The position numbers and the translations under genes are program-made. Shown piece by piece: positions 42,231-53,441 of a DNA stretch of 64,000 nt. A model generated the notes under the pieces. The model made no database searches. It had not been told where the DNA came from and was given only the letters and a program-made list of their open reading frames with translations. How positions within the stretch are numbered: position 1 is the stretch's first letter; each line of letters begins with the position of its first letter. The stretch is from Entoloma clypeatum (lineage: Eukaryota; Basidiomycota; Agaricomycetes; Agaricales; Entolomataceae): positions 2,418,001-2,482,000 of the forward strand of contig OY751493.1 in the NCBI GenBank assembly GCA_963565915.1, written 5' to 3'.

Positions 42231-45024
42231 GTGAATGGTGTGCCCTCGTTGTCCACTAGCAATCGTTATGCTTCCTTGTCTATAGATGAATCAGATTTTA
42301 CTTCTTCTCCCTATGACTCGGCGCAGAATGAACCCTCAGTCACACCTACCCCGACTCTGAAAGTCGTCCAACCCCGACTCCGAAAATGGGAACGACGACT
42401 TCCGAAAAAATACATCCTGGCCTCCAACGGCTCCGACAATGCTATTGAACTAGATGTTGTTCTGGAGACAACAGACACCAAGGATACCCTTTCACAAAAG
42501 GCTCTTCTCAATAGCGGAGCGACTGGCTCCTTCATTGACCGCTCCCTGGTAGAGAAACATCGACTCAGTACCCGAAGGCTACAATGTGCAATCCCTGTCT
42601 ACAATGTTGACGGTACTCCGAACGACGCCGGAGCAATATCGGAGGTCCTGGACATTATACTCCGATATCAGGATCACACAGAGCGGACCCAGCTCGCTGT
42701 AACTGGACTGGGAAAGCAGGATATTGTACTTGGATTCACATGGCTCAAGGAGCACAATCCCGAGGTAGATTGGACCTCCGGGGAGGTGAGAATGAGTCGC
42801 TGTCCTGCTCACTGTCGGACTTGCCATCAGGAGGCCATTCAGGAGCGGAAGGTCCGCAAATTTGAGCAGGCACGCATCCACACTTGTTGGATGGGTCCGA
42901 CGCCAGATGCTGGATTAGCAGAGGAAGCCCCGCAAGGCCCTTGGGTGGAAGACGTAAGCAAGGACGAAGAACAATCATCGGATGAGCCGTTGGAAGACGA
43001 TGCGGAGGAGGAAGACAAGTTCAAAGAGGGAGATCGCCTCTTCATCAGAGCCCTACCTCCAACGTCGGAATTCGACCGAGCATCATCAACTACCTCACAA
43101 TGCCTATCAGAGGTGTTCCTCCAAAATCAGAAACCCAAGTCTTTTCACGATTCTGTACCTAATCACTTACATGATTTTGAAGATGTATTTTCCAAGACCT
43201 CCTTCGACAATCTGCCAGAGGAACATGTATGGGACCATGCCATTGAGCTGATCCCCGATGCAATTCCGACAGGTTGCAAGGTGTATCCGCTCCGAAGGAA
43301 CAGAAGGAACTCAATGCATTCTTGGAAGAAAATCTGGCCACTGGTCGGATCCGACCTTCAAAATCTCCGATGGCCTCTCCGGTCTTTTTCATCAAGAAGA
43401 AGGATGGTTCCCTCTGACTCGTTCAGGATTATCGATTGCTCAATTCCAAGACTATCAAAAACAAGTACCCTCTTCCGCTCATCTCCAAACTAGTCAACAA
43501 ACTCCAGAATGCTCAATACTTCACCAAGCTCGATATCCGATGGGGCTACAATAATGTCCAAATCAAGCCCGGAGATGAATGGAAAGCGGCCTTTCGGACA
43601 AATCGGGGACTCTTCGAACCCCTTGTAATGTTCTTCGGACTCACTGATAGTCCTTCAACCTTTCAGACTATGATGAACGATATCCTACAAGATCTTATTA
43701 CTGAAGGTGGCGTATGTGTTTATCTTGATGACATTCTCATCTTTACATCGGACCTGTCGGAGCATCGGAGGATCACACACATAGTATTAGAGCAGCTCCG
43801 ACAACACGGATTGTATCTCAAACCAGAGAAGTGTGAATTCGAACAGACACAGATCGAATACCTTGGCCTTATTATTGAGAAAGGACATGTGGAAATGGAC
43901 CCCGTCAAGGTAGCCAGAGTGTCGGAGTGGCCGACTCTGACTAACGTGCAGGAGGTACAGTCCTTCCTTGGATTCACTAACTTCTATCATCGTTTCATCC
44001 AAGGGTTCTCTGACATTGCACGTCCTCTGTTCTGACTCACAACCAAGGGCTGTGTATGGTCCTGGGGCGACAAGAAAGTGGGGGCCTTCAGAGGTCTGAA
44101 GCAGAGGATCACCTCTGCTCTGACACTTGTCCTCCCTGACCACAGCAAGGAGTGGCAAGTCGAAGTGGATAGCTCCGACTTTGCGACTGGAGCGGTACTG
44201 TCCCAACCGTCGGAGGACGGTAAGTGTCACCCTGTCGCTATTCCAAAAGCCTTAGCCCAGTGGAACGCAACTACAAAATTCACGACAAGGAGATGCTGGC
44301 TGTAATCCGCGCGCTGGAGGAATGGCGACATTTCCTTGAAGGAGTGGAGAAGACAGTGGAAATTTGAACCGATCACAAAAACCTCGAATACTTCATGACT
44401 ACCCAGAAGCTCGATTGGCGACAAGCGCGGTGGTCTCTATATCTAGCGTGTTTTGATTTCAAGATGCACCATCAACCGGGCAAGTGGATGGGGAAGTCCG
44501 ATGCACTGTCGCGTCGGGCGGACCATGGAGATGGCTCACAGGACAACGAGGACATAGTCCTACTCCGACCAGATCTGTTTGCCATACAGGCCACTCAGGG
44601 AGTAGCCACTCAAGGTGAGGAGCGCGATGTCCTCCGGAAGGTCTGACAGGGCATCCGCGATGGCCTTCTAGAGGATAGCATAGCGGAGGTCATCAAATCC
44701 CTTCCGACGATCGGAGCTGCATCCGTCCGCAGAGCAGAATGGCGACAGTCGGAGGGTTTACTGTACTTCCGAGATCACATTTATGTGCCCAACAACCCAC
44801 AGCTCTTCCAACGAATCATCACGCAACACCATGACAATCCGGTGGTCGGACACCCAGGATGCTGGAAGACTCTAGAGTTGGTATCACGCACTTATTGGTG
44901 GCCCCACATGGCACGTTTAATTGGTCAGTATTGCAAAACTTGCGACCCCTGCCTCCGCATCAAGGTCCGACGCTCCGCACCCTCTGGTGAACTCCATCCG
45001 CTCCCAGTCCCATCGGAGCGATGG
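42231..45024 (+). pseudogene. B3 pol, first part
   Basis: Protease (LLNSGATGSFIDRSL, Asp of DSG replaced by Asn; FTWLKEHNPEVDWTS), RT ([29 protein letters not shown]), connection (LGFTNFYHRFI), RNase H ([24 protein letters not shown]), integrase zinc start (CKTCDPCLRIK). Frame changes near 43,290, 43,435, 44,033 and 44,240, and TGA codons at former Arg codons (44,366; 44,644). It stops at PSERW where B2 inserted. Confidence 0.88.
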
Positions 45025-45457
45025 TGTAAGGGCAACTACTTTCACTTTTCACTTTTCCTTCACTTTCTTCCTTTCCTTTCTATTCCACCATCTCCGACGT
45101 CCTCCAATCGTATCCGCTGTCTCCGACATCTTATCCGCCTCTCCGCATCCGACGACTCCGCCCCCATCCGCTACTCCGCACATCGGATCGCAGGTACTAT
45201 CATTCATCTTGTTTCCATTCATCCTTCATCGCTACTCCCGATCATTGCTCATCATTCATGCGTCTCGTTTTATCTCTTATTTCATATCTCATTTTACTAT
45301 TTATCTCGCTAGCTTGCAGGGGAATCCTTAGAACCTTCTCTTCGGATCTCCCTTGCAAGGTGTGTGTTGTATTACTTATCAGACTGCTCAATCTAAACTT
45401 CGGATCTCCCTTGCAAGTATCTGAGTTTGAGTCTTGGATCATAAGGTCGCCCTTACA
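45025..45457 (+). repeat. 5' LTR of B2
   Basis: 433 bp, TGTAAGGGCAAC to CGCCCTTACA. The self-primer copy here reads AGAACCTTCT (45,330-45,339), one mismatch to the PBS; the 3' LTR keeps AGAACTTTCT at 50,952-50,961. Confidence 0.92.
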
Positions 45458-45459
45458 GT

Positions 45460-45469
45460 AGAAAGTTCT
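45460..45469 (+). other. Self-priming PBS of B2
   Basis: AGAAAGTTCT two nucleotides after the 5' LTR, as in B3. Confidence 0.72.
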
Positions 45470-45618
45470 CTTCTAATTGGACTGGGTCTGATTGCATCGT
45501 TGTCACGATTCCGCGCTTTGGAGCAGCTTCATCCGCGTCCGACTCCGATACATCTCACACCCCTTCCAGTTCTTCTAACTACCTCTCTGTAACTGGTGAT
45601 TCTGCTCCGCGCATAGTA

Positions 45619-46764
45619 ATGGATGACCCCAATCGCCTTGAACAGCTCGAGCACGAGTTCCAGGAACAACGTCAAACTCTCGCTGATATCTCGACTCAAC
45701 GTGACCAACTCCTCCTCGCCTTCAACACAATTCCTGCCCCAGCTCCGCCACCTATCCCCACACCTGCTATTATACCCGCTCTGCTCGCTCCGGCCAATCC
45801 GGGCGTGCGTCGAGCAAAACCTGCCAATCCGTCGGACTTCAATGGATCACGCGCAAATGGCTGGACCTTTCTAAATTCCTGTGAATTGTTTATGGGGCTG
45901 GCTCCGGAACAGTTTGCAGACGACCATGTTAAAATTTATTGGGCCTTATCTTTCATGAAGAGTGGACGTGCAGCACGCTTTGCGGATTGCATTATCCGAC
46001 AGGAGCAGAGGACCGGTGCTCCGCCTTATCGGACTTGGGTGGACTTCCATGCAGTCTTTACAGCGGAGTTCACTCCGAAGAATGAGGAACAGGATGCGAG
46101 ACTGATCCTCGAAGGAGAATTCTATTATCAAGGTCAACAGGATGTCGAGACCTATATTGACAAGTTCAAAGACTACATTGACAAAGCGGGCTATCAGGAG
46201 GATACCAAGATTGTACTCAAATTCCGCCATGGTCTCCGTTCCGACATTCAGAATGAGATTGCCACCCTGACCCATGGACGGCCTACGGATGACAACCCCG
46301 ATGAGTGGTACTCTGCAGCACGAGTCAATGACGACAATAGGATTGCCAACAAAGCCTTCAAAGCCACTGCTCCGACCCGCACCTCCGCCTTCTGCAACGT
46401 TGTCGGACCACAAGTACCTGGCACCTCAGTATTCCCTCGCCCCTACATTCCATTCACTCCGCGTACAGCTCCGCTCACATCCACATCCGCTCCACTGACA
46501 AGGGACCCCAATGCAATGGACATTGATACTTCACGCGTCAAAGGCAAGAATGCCAATGCATGCTTCAGATGTAACAAAACGGGTCACTTTAGTCATGAAT
46601 GCCCCCTTCGCTTCGATGTTTGCTTCATGACAATGGAGGAGCAGGACGAGTTTGTTATGGAACAACTCATGGTCAAGGACGCAGTGGAAGGCAACTCCGT
46701 TCTGCCCACGGAGTCTGCGGAGTCAGAGGAAGGACAGGAGGATTTTCCTTCCCCCAGCGAGTGA
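45619..46764 (+). CDS. B2 Gag, 381 aa, intact
   Basis: MDDPNRLEQLEHEFQEQRQT: coiled-coil-like N-terminus, Pro/Ala-rich linker (about 35-60), capsid region (WTFLNSCELFMGLAPEQ, DKFKDYIDKAGYQED), MDIDTSRVKGKNAN linker and one CCHC knuckle (CFRCNKTGHFSHEC, residues 315-328), then an acidic tail ending DFPSPSE. It binds and packages RNA. No stop in 381 codons although B2 pol is dead. Confidence 0.92.
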   Translation: MDDPNRLEQLEHEFQEQRQTLADISTQRDQLLLAFNTIPAPAPPPIPTPAIIPALLAPANPGVRRAKPANPSDFNGSRANGWTFLNSCELFMGLAPEQFADDHVKIYWALSFMKSGRAARFADCIIRQEQRTGAPPYRTWVDFHAVFTAEFTPKNEEQDARLILEGEFYYQGQQDVETYIDKFKDYIDKAGYQEDTKIVLKFRHGLRSDIQNEIATLTHGRPTDDNPDEWYSAARVNDDNRIANKAFKATAPTRTSAFCNVVGPQVPGTSVFPRPYIPFTPRTAPLTSTSAPLTRDPNAMDIDTSRVKGKNANACFRCNKTGHFSHECPLRFDVCFMTMEEQDEFVMEQLMVKDAVEGNSVLPTESAESEEGQEDFPSPSE

Positions 46765-49249
46765 ACAGTGCGCCCTCGTTGTCTGCTAAAAATCGTTATG
46801 CTGTCTTATTTATGGAACAATATGATCCTATACCCTCCATCTCTAAGCCTGTAAACGATCCCATAGTCGCACCCAACTCCGCAAATCCCATCCGCCTTTG
46901 CCTCTCTAAATGGTAGCGTCGGCTTCCAAAACAATATGTCCTCGCCTCCGCTCACTCCGACAATTCTATTGAACTAGACATAGTTCTTGAAACTACCAAC
47001 ACCAAAGACACACTATCACAAAAGGCCTTACTCGACAGCGGGGCAACAGGGTCGTTTATTGAACACACTCTGGTCAAGAAACATCGACTCTCTACTCGAA
47101 AACTACAACGCGCAATTCTGGTATACAACATCAACGGAACTCCAAACGAGGCCGGAGCAATAACGGAGGTGTTGGATGTAGTGCTCCGCTACCGGGATCA
47201 CTCAGAACGGACCCAGCTTGCAGTCACAAGTTTGGGAAAACAAGAAATTGTGTTAGGCTTCACTTGGCTCAAAGAACACAACCCCGAGGTAGATTGGACG
47301 TCAGGGGAAGTGAAGATGAGCCGGTGTCCTGCATGATGCTGGACATGCCACCAGGAGGCAGCCCAAGAGCGGAAGGAGCGGAAGTTTGAACAAGTCCACA
47401 TCCGAGCCTGTCGGATGGGTTCCACTCCGACGTCCGGTCTAGAGGAGGAGGCTCCATGTGGCCCATGGGTGGAGGATGTCACAGAAGGAGAGGAAGCGGA
47501 GGAGTTAGCGGAAGATGCTGAGGAAGAGGATGAGTTTGAGGAGGGAGATCGCCTTTTTGTCGGAACAGTACCCGCGGAGGCGGAGTTCATCTGTGCTTCA
47601 TCCAATATCTCGCAACGTCTATCAGAGGCCTTAGTAACCAAAAACCTAAATCTTTCCGCGACTCTGTACCAGACCACTTGTTTGACTTCGAAGACGTATT
47701 CTCAAAGACCTCTTTCGACACCTTACCGGAAGAGCGGACTTGGGACCACACCATTGAACTTGTTCCGGACGCCTCTCCGGCGGGTTGTAAGGTATATCTG
47801 CTTGCTCCGAGAGGAAAACCTTGCAACTTGTCAAATCTGCCCTTCCAAGTCTCTGATGGCATCTCCGGTATTTTACATCAAGAAGAAGGATGGCTCCCTT
47901 CGTCTTGTACAAGACTACCAGTCACTCAACTCCAAAACTATCAAAAACAAGTATCTGCTTCTGCTCATATCCAAACTGATCAATAAACTTCAACGCGCTC
48001 AATACTTCACCAAGCTCAACATCCGCTGGGGCTACAACAATGTGCGGATAAAACCCAGAGACGAGTGAAAGGCCGCTTTTTGGACCAATCACAGACTCTA
48101 TGAACCATTGGTGATGTTCTTCGGCCTCACTAATAGTCCATCCACATTCCAGACTATGATGAACGAGATCTTTCAGGACCTTATCACTGAAGGTGTAGTC
48201 TGTGTTTACCTCGACGATATACTCATCTTCACGGAGACCCTTGCGGAGCATTGGAGAGTCACACGGATCGTACTGGAACAACTTCACGAACACAAACTCT
48301 ATCTAAAACCAGAGAAATGCGAGTTTGAACAAACGTGCATTGAATACCTAGGCCTTATTATTGAACAAGGACACGTAGAGATGGATCCGGTGAAGGTAGC
48401 GGGGGTTGCGGAGTGGCCTGCTCCGACAAACGTCCAAGAAGTACAGTCCTTTCTGGGATTCACTAACTTCTATCGCCGTTTTATTGAAGGGTTTTTGGAC
48501 ATCGCGCGCCCTCTTTTCAAGCTCACAAAGAAAGGGCACCTCTGGTCTTGGAGGGAGAGAGAAGTGTCCGCATTTGCGGAGTTGAAGCGGAGGATTACAT
48601 CCGCTCCGATCCTGGTCTTAGCTGATCATGGAAAGGAGTGGCGGATATAAGCGGATAGCTCGGACTTTGCAACCGGAGCAGTACTGTCCCAACCAACAGA
48701 GGACGGTAAGTGGCACCCTGTCGCATTCTATTCCAAAAGCCTTAGTCCAGTGGAACGCAACTACGAGATCTATGACAAGGAGATGTTGGCGTTGGTCCGC
48801 GCATTGGAGGAGTGGAGGCACTTCCTTGAAGGAGCGGAGAAGACAGTGGAGATTTGGACGGACCACAAAAATCTTGAGTATTTCATGACAGCTCAAAAAC
48901 TAAATCAACGACAGGCTAGATGGTCCTTATACCTCGCTTGTTTCAATTTCAAAATGCACCATCGACCTGGCAAGTCAATGGGCAAGTCCAATGCTTTGTC
49001 CTGATGAGCAGACCATGGAGACGGATCGCGGGACAACGAAAACATCATCCTTCTTCGACCAGAATTGTTTGCAGTGCGAGAAATGCGGGGGGTAACTGTT
49101 CAAGGGGAAGAACACAATGTCCTCTGCCAGGTCCGACAGGGAATCCGAGAGGGGTTACTGCAGGATAGTGTGGCAGAGGTTGTCAAATCCCTTCCGACCG
49201 TCAGAGCGGGGTCAGTCTCCGTAGTGCGGAGTGGAGGCAAGCGGAAGGT
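46765..49249 (+). pseudogene. B2 protease, RT and RNase H, broken
   Basis: Protease with intact DSGATGSF at about 47,035, then TGA 47,334-47,336. RT ([40 protein letters not shown]) is frame-disturbed at 47,630-47,820 (an internal stretch is lost where B1 has an intact one) and has TGA at 48,066-48,068. TAA 48,648-48,650 and the double TGATGA at about 49,002 in RNase H are shared with B1. Confidence 0.9.
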
Positions 49250-50620
49250 TTGCTCTACTTCAGGGATCATATCTATGTTCCTAACAATCCCCAACTGCAT
49301 CATTGGATCCTCACACAACACCATGACACTCCGGTGGCCGGACATCCTGGATGGTGGAAAACCTTGGAACTGGTGTCGCGCAATTACTGGTGGCCACACA
49401 TGTCTCGTTTAATAGGTCAATACTGCAAGACATGCGACCCTTGCCTCCGCACCAAGGTCCGACGCACTCCGCCCTCCGGAGAGCTCAATCCGCTACCGGT
49501 CCCCACAGAGCGATGGCAAGTAACCAGTGTTGACTTCATTACTGAACTACCAGAAGCCCACAGCTACAACGCTATCATGGTCGTAGTGGACTCAGTAGGG
49601 AAGCGGGGACACTTCATCCCGATGCACTCCGACATCTCCGCACTCGGGACTGCATGCTCCTATGTTCAAAATGTCTGGAAACTCCACGGACTACTGGAGG
49701 CCATTGTCTCTGACCGAGGACCACAGTTTGTCGCCAAGTTCACACGCGAACTATACAGGCTGCTTAACATGAAGGTTGCTGCCTCGACAGCATACCATCC
49801 GCAGTTGGACGGACAGACAGAGCAGGTCAATCAAGGATTGGAACAATACCTTCGCCTATTCATCAATGAACGTCAAGACGATTGGGACGAATGGCTTCCG
49901 ATGGCTGAATTTGCATACAACAACCATGTTCACGCATCGACACGTCAAACTCCATTCTACATTGACACTGGCCGCCATCCGCGCATGGGATTTGAACCTT
50001 GCGAGAAGCGGACGGAGATCGAGGCGGTAGTGGATTTCAGCCAGTGGATGAAGTCCGCTCTAGAGGAGGCTCGCGCAGCACTGACAAAGGCAAAAGACGA
50101 CATGGCGCGATACTACAACCAGCATCGGAGCACCACTCCGACATTCCGCCCGGGGCACAAGGTCTTTTTAGACTCATCAGACCTCAAAACCACCCGACCC
50201 ACAAAAAAGCTTGCACATCGATACGTAGGCCCTTTCCCAGTGGTCCGACCTGTCGGAACACATGCCTACGAACTTTGCCTTCCCCCTTCCATGTCCCGCA
50301 TTCACCCAGTATTCCATGTCGTCAAACTTTCACTAGTTCCCGACGACCCCTTCCGACGCCAAGTCTGCTCTCCTCCGCCTCCGACGGTAGTCGGAGAAGA
50401 ATTAGAGTACGATGTTGAAAACCTCTTGGACAGCCGACTGCATCGAGGCAAGCTTCAATTCTTGGTCAAATGGAAGGGATATGGCTACGAAGAGAATTCC
50501 TGGGAAGCAGAAGACAATGTCCATGCTCCGCGCCTAGTCCGCGACTTCTACCGACATCATCCGGGAGCTCCACGGTGGATCGCCGCTGCGATATTCGACT
50601 CGTTTCGCCTGACACGTTGA
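49250..50620 (+). CDS. B2 integrase with chromodomain, open for 456 codons
   Basis: Part of Pol, not an independent gene. Zinc domain (HHDTPVAGHPGWWKTLEL, CKTCDPCLRTK), DDE core (VDFITELPEAHSYNAIMVVV, SDRGPQFVAKF, YHPQLDGQTEQVNQ), basic linker, GPY/F (RYVGPFPVVRPVGTHAYEL), chromodomain (DVENLLDSRLHRGKLQFLVK, GYGYEENSWEAEDNVH). It would insert cDNA into chromatin. The expected HPQSDG is HPQLDG. Confidence 0.9.
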   Translation: MLYFRDHIYVPNNPQLHHWILTQHHDTPVAGHPGWWKTLELVSRNYWWPHMSRLIGQYCKTCDPCLRTKVRRTPPSGELNPLPVPTERWQVTSVDFITELPEAHSYNAIMVVVDSVGKRGHFIPMHSDISALGTACSYVQNVWKLHGLLEAIVSDRGPQFVAKFTRELYRLLNMKVAASTAYHPQLDGQTEQVNQGLEQYLRLFINERQDDWDEWLPMAEFAYNNHVHASTRQTPFYIDTGRHPRMGFEPCEKRTEIEAVVDFSQWMKSALEEARAALTKAKDDMARYYNQHRSTTPTFRPGHKVFLDSSDLKTTRPTKKLAHRYVGPFPVVRPVGTHAYELCLPPSMSRIHPVFHVVKLSLVPDDPFRRQVCSPPPPTVVGEELEYDVENLLDSRLHRGKLQFLVKWKGYGYEENSWEAEDNVHAPRLVRDFYRHHPGAPRWIAAAIFDSFRLTR

Positions 50621-50646
50621 GACGCCGTGCCTTGAAGGGGGGGTGA

Positions 50647-51807
50647 TGTAAGGCCAACCACTTTCACTTTTCACTTTTCCCTTCCTTTCTTCCTTTCCTT
50701 TCTATTCCACCATCTCCGACATCCTCCGATCGTATCCGCTGTCTCCAACATCTTATCCGCCTCTCCACATCCGACGACTCCACCCCCATCCGCTACTCCG
50801 CACGTCGGATCGCAGGTACTATCATTCATCTTGTTTCCATTCATCCTTCATCGCTACTCCCGATCATTGCTCATCATTCATGCGTCTCGTTTTATCTCTT
50901 ATTTCATATCTCATTTTACTATTTATCTCGCTAGCTTGCAGGGGAATCCTTAGAACTTTCTCTTTGGATCTCCCTTGCAAGGTGTGTGTTGTATTACTTA
51001 TCAGACTGCTCAATCTAAACTTCGGATCTCCCTTGCAAGTATCTGAGTTTGAGTCTTGGATCGTAAGGTTGTTAAGTAGGTGAAAAGTCGGAGCTTCGTC
51101 GGAGTCCATCGGAGGTCGGACGCAGGACTGAGACCGGAGCGGAACTCCGGAAAAACCAGAGGAACAACGAAGGGGAGGGACGTGGCTTCAACATATGTGT
51201 TGCGCTGCCATTTGTTGGATAAGGTGTCCCAATTTCAGGAGGTCGGAGGAGAGGTTGGAGGTGCGGAGGTCCTCAGAGAGATCTCGGTGAGACACGTTGA
51301 CGTGGAAATGGTCGGACGATGTCGGAGTTGTGACTCAGACACAGTACTGAGCTCGTCGAAGGGTAACAATGGAGGAAGAGCAGTAGATAAGGATGTCGTC
51401 GGCGTATTGTACCACAGCGAGGATCTCTGGCCTGAACGGGGAGTAGAGGAGTGAACTTTGTTGATATTCGAACTGAGGAACTACAGGTATGGTACGAGCT
51501 TAAATATCTAAATGTGATTACTTTACGGAGATGGTCGGAGTAGGTCCGGAGTTGTGGTGTAAGTTGCCAGCGACTGTAACGAACATCAGAGATGTCGGTC
51601 AATGGACCATGCGGAAAAGGCAATGCATAAGTAAATGGGAATATGAATATGAAATGCACGATGGCAATGTGCGGAGATGCGGAGGTAACGGATGTCCGGA
51701 ATATCGGAATTGATCAGAGATCATTGGAGCGGAATTGATCGGAATCAATCGGAGATGATCGGAGGTTGTTGGAGCTAGAATGATATATAACAAAGGTTGC
51801 CCTTACA
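50647..51807 (+). repeat. 3' LTR of B2, split by a solo D LTR
   Basis: 50,647-51,069 and 51,798-51,807 are the LTR; the middle is D. PPT GAAGGGGGGG upstream. Starts TGTAAGGCCAACC. Confidence 0.9.
51070..51792 (-). repeat. Solo LTR of family D
   Basis: 723 bp, inverse of the D LTRs (TGTTAAGTAGG to ATATAACA on the plus strand). TSD AAGGT at 51,065-51,069 and 51,793-51,797. A solo LTR arises by recombination between the two LTRs of a full element, so D was mobile after B2 had inserted. Confidence 0.92.
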
Positions 51808-52937
51808 GATGGCAGGTAACTAGTGTTGATTTTATCACTGAACTACCAGAAGCCCATGGGTATGAGGCTATCATGGTAGTAGTAGACTCAGTCGGGAAAC
51901 GCGGACACTTCATTCCGACGCACTCCGCTCTCTCCGCCCTCGGATCCGCGAAATCTTATGTTCAACATGTTTGGAAGCTTCACAGTCTTCCGGAGGCCAT
52001 TGTCTCCGATCGCAGACCACAGTTCATCGCCAAGTTCACGTGGGAATTGTACAGGCTGTTAGGTATCAAGGTCGCTGCCTCGACAGCCTACCATCCGCAG
52101 TCAGACAGACAGACGGAACACGTGAACCAGGGATTGGAACAATACCTCTGACTGTTTGTCAATGAGCGACAGGACGATTGGGACAAATGGCTTCCAATGG
52201 CAGAGTTTTCGTACAATAACCATGTCCACACGTCCACGCACCAAACCCCCTTCTACGTCGACACCGGACGTCACCCATGTATGGGCTTTGAGCCCCGACA
52301 AAGACCGTCAGAGATTGAGGCCGTAGAGGATTTCAGCAAGCGGATGAAGTCCGCATTGGAGGAAGCACGAGCAGCTTTGGGGAAGGCCAAAGACGACATG
52401 GCACGGTACTACAACCAGCGTCGGACATCTACTCCGACCTTTCAACCGGGCGACAAGGTCTTTCTGGATTCCTCTGACCTCAAAACCACCCGACCGACCA
52501 AAAAGCTGGCTCATAGATATGTAGGCCCGTTTCCAGTTGTCCGACCTGTCGGAACACATGCGTACGAACTCAAACTCCCTCCTTCTATGTCTCGCATTCA
52601 CCCTGTATTCCACGTTGTAAAACTGTCGTTGGCTCCGGAAGACCCCTTCCGATGAGATGTCCATATCCCTCCACCTCCGACTGCAGTCGAAGAAGAAATG
52701 GAATATGAAGTCGAAATGATATTGGATAGTTGGCTTCAACGAGGCAAGCTGCAGTTCCTAGTCAAGTGGAAGGGGTACGGCTATGAGGAAAACTCATGGG
52801 AGACGGAGGAGGATGTCCACACTCCGCACCTGGTCCGGGAATTTTACCGCCGACACCCAGGAGCTCCGCGTCGAATCGCTGCAACTGCCTTCGAGTCCTG
52901 TACATTTCGCCTTGCACGTCAAGACGCCGCGCCTTAG
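51808..52937 (+). pseudogene. B3 pol, second part (integrase core, chromodomain)
   Basis: Continues PSERW as WQVTSVDFITELPEAHGYEA, DRRPQFIAKF (the core SDRGPQ motif mutated to RRPQ), STAYHPQSDRQTEHVNQ, then TGA at about 52,149, YNNHVHTSTHQTPFYVDTG, GPF (RYVGPFPVVRPVG), TGA near 52,654 (former CGA) and chromodomain (LVKWKGYGYEENSWETEEDVH). Confidence 0.9.
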
Positions 52938-52948
52938 AAGGGGGGTAA

Positions 52949-53441
52949 TGTAAGGGCAACCATCTGATTTCCTCAATTTGACACCTCCAACACCTCCAAC
53001 CCATCCTCCAACCCTCCGACCATTGTGGTATGTCTATTATTTATATTACTATACTTTACGTTTCCTTTCGTTTCCATCTATTCTTTGACACCTCCGACCT
53101 CCGACACTTCTGACCCAACGTCCGCGTCGGAGTGCACGTTGGAGCAATGATTTATACCACCACATGCACGCTTCCGATTTACATATTCCGTTCCCATTCC
53201 TACTCCCGATCTTTGTCGTATTTCAACATTCCTCTCCTCATTTCCAATTCTCGTCGTCTATATAGCTGTCTAGCCTGCAAGGGAATCCTCAGAACTTTCT
53301 CTTTGGATTTCCCTTGCAAGGTATGCCTCGTATTGTACTTCGTAGAGTCTAATTCAACTTTGGATTTCCCTTGCAAGTCGTCCGACGTCAGAGTTGCTTC
53401 GGAGCACTTCGGAGTTGTTGGATCGTAAGGTCGCCCTTACA
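52949..53441 (+). repeat. 3' LTR of B3
   Basis: 493 bp. PPT AGAAGGGGGG upstream. Carries the same primer hairpin (CTGCAAGGGAATCC, AGAACTTTCT, GGATTTCCCTTGCAAG). Confidence 0.93.

Larger units (their letters stand above)
45025..51807 (+). mobile_element. Gypsy element B2
   Basis: LTRs 45,025-45,457 and 50,647-51,807 (the latter interrupted by a solo D LTR), TSD GATGG at 45,020-45,024 and 51,808-51,812. Gag and integrase frames are intact; protease-RT is interrupted. Inserted inside the B3 integrase. Confidence 0.93.
40374..53441 (+). mobile_element. Gypsy element B3 (older B subfamily)
   Basis: LTRs 40,374-40,866 and 52,949-53,441 (both 493 bp), TSD TTATC at 40,369-40,373 and 53,442-53,446. 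Gag and pol are broken; integrase is split by B2 at 45,024/51,808. Confidence 0.93.
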
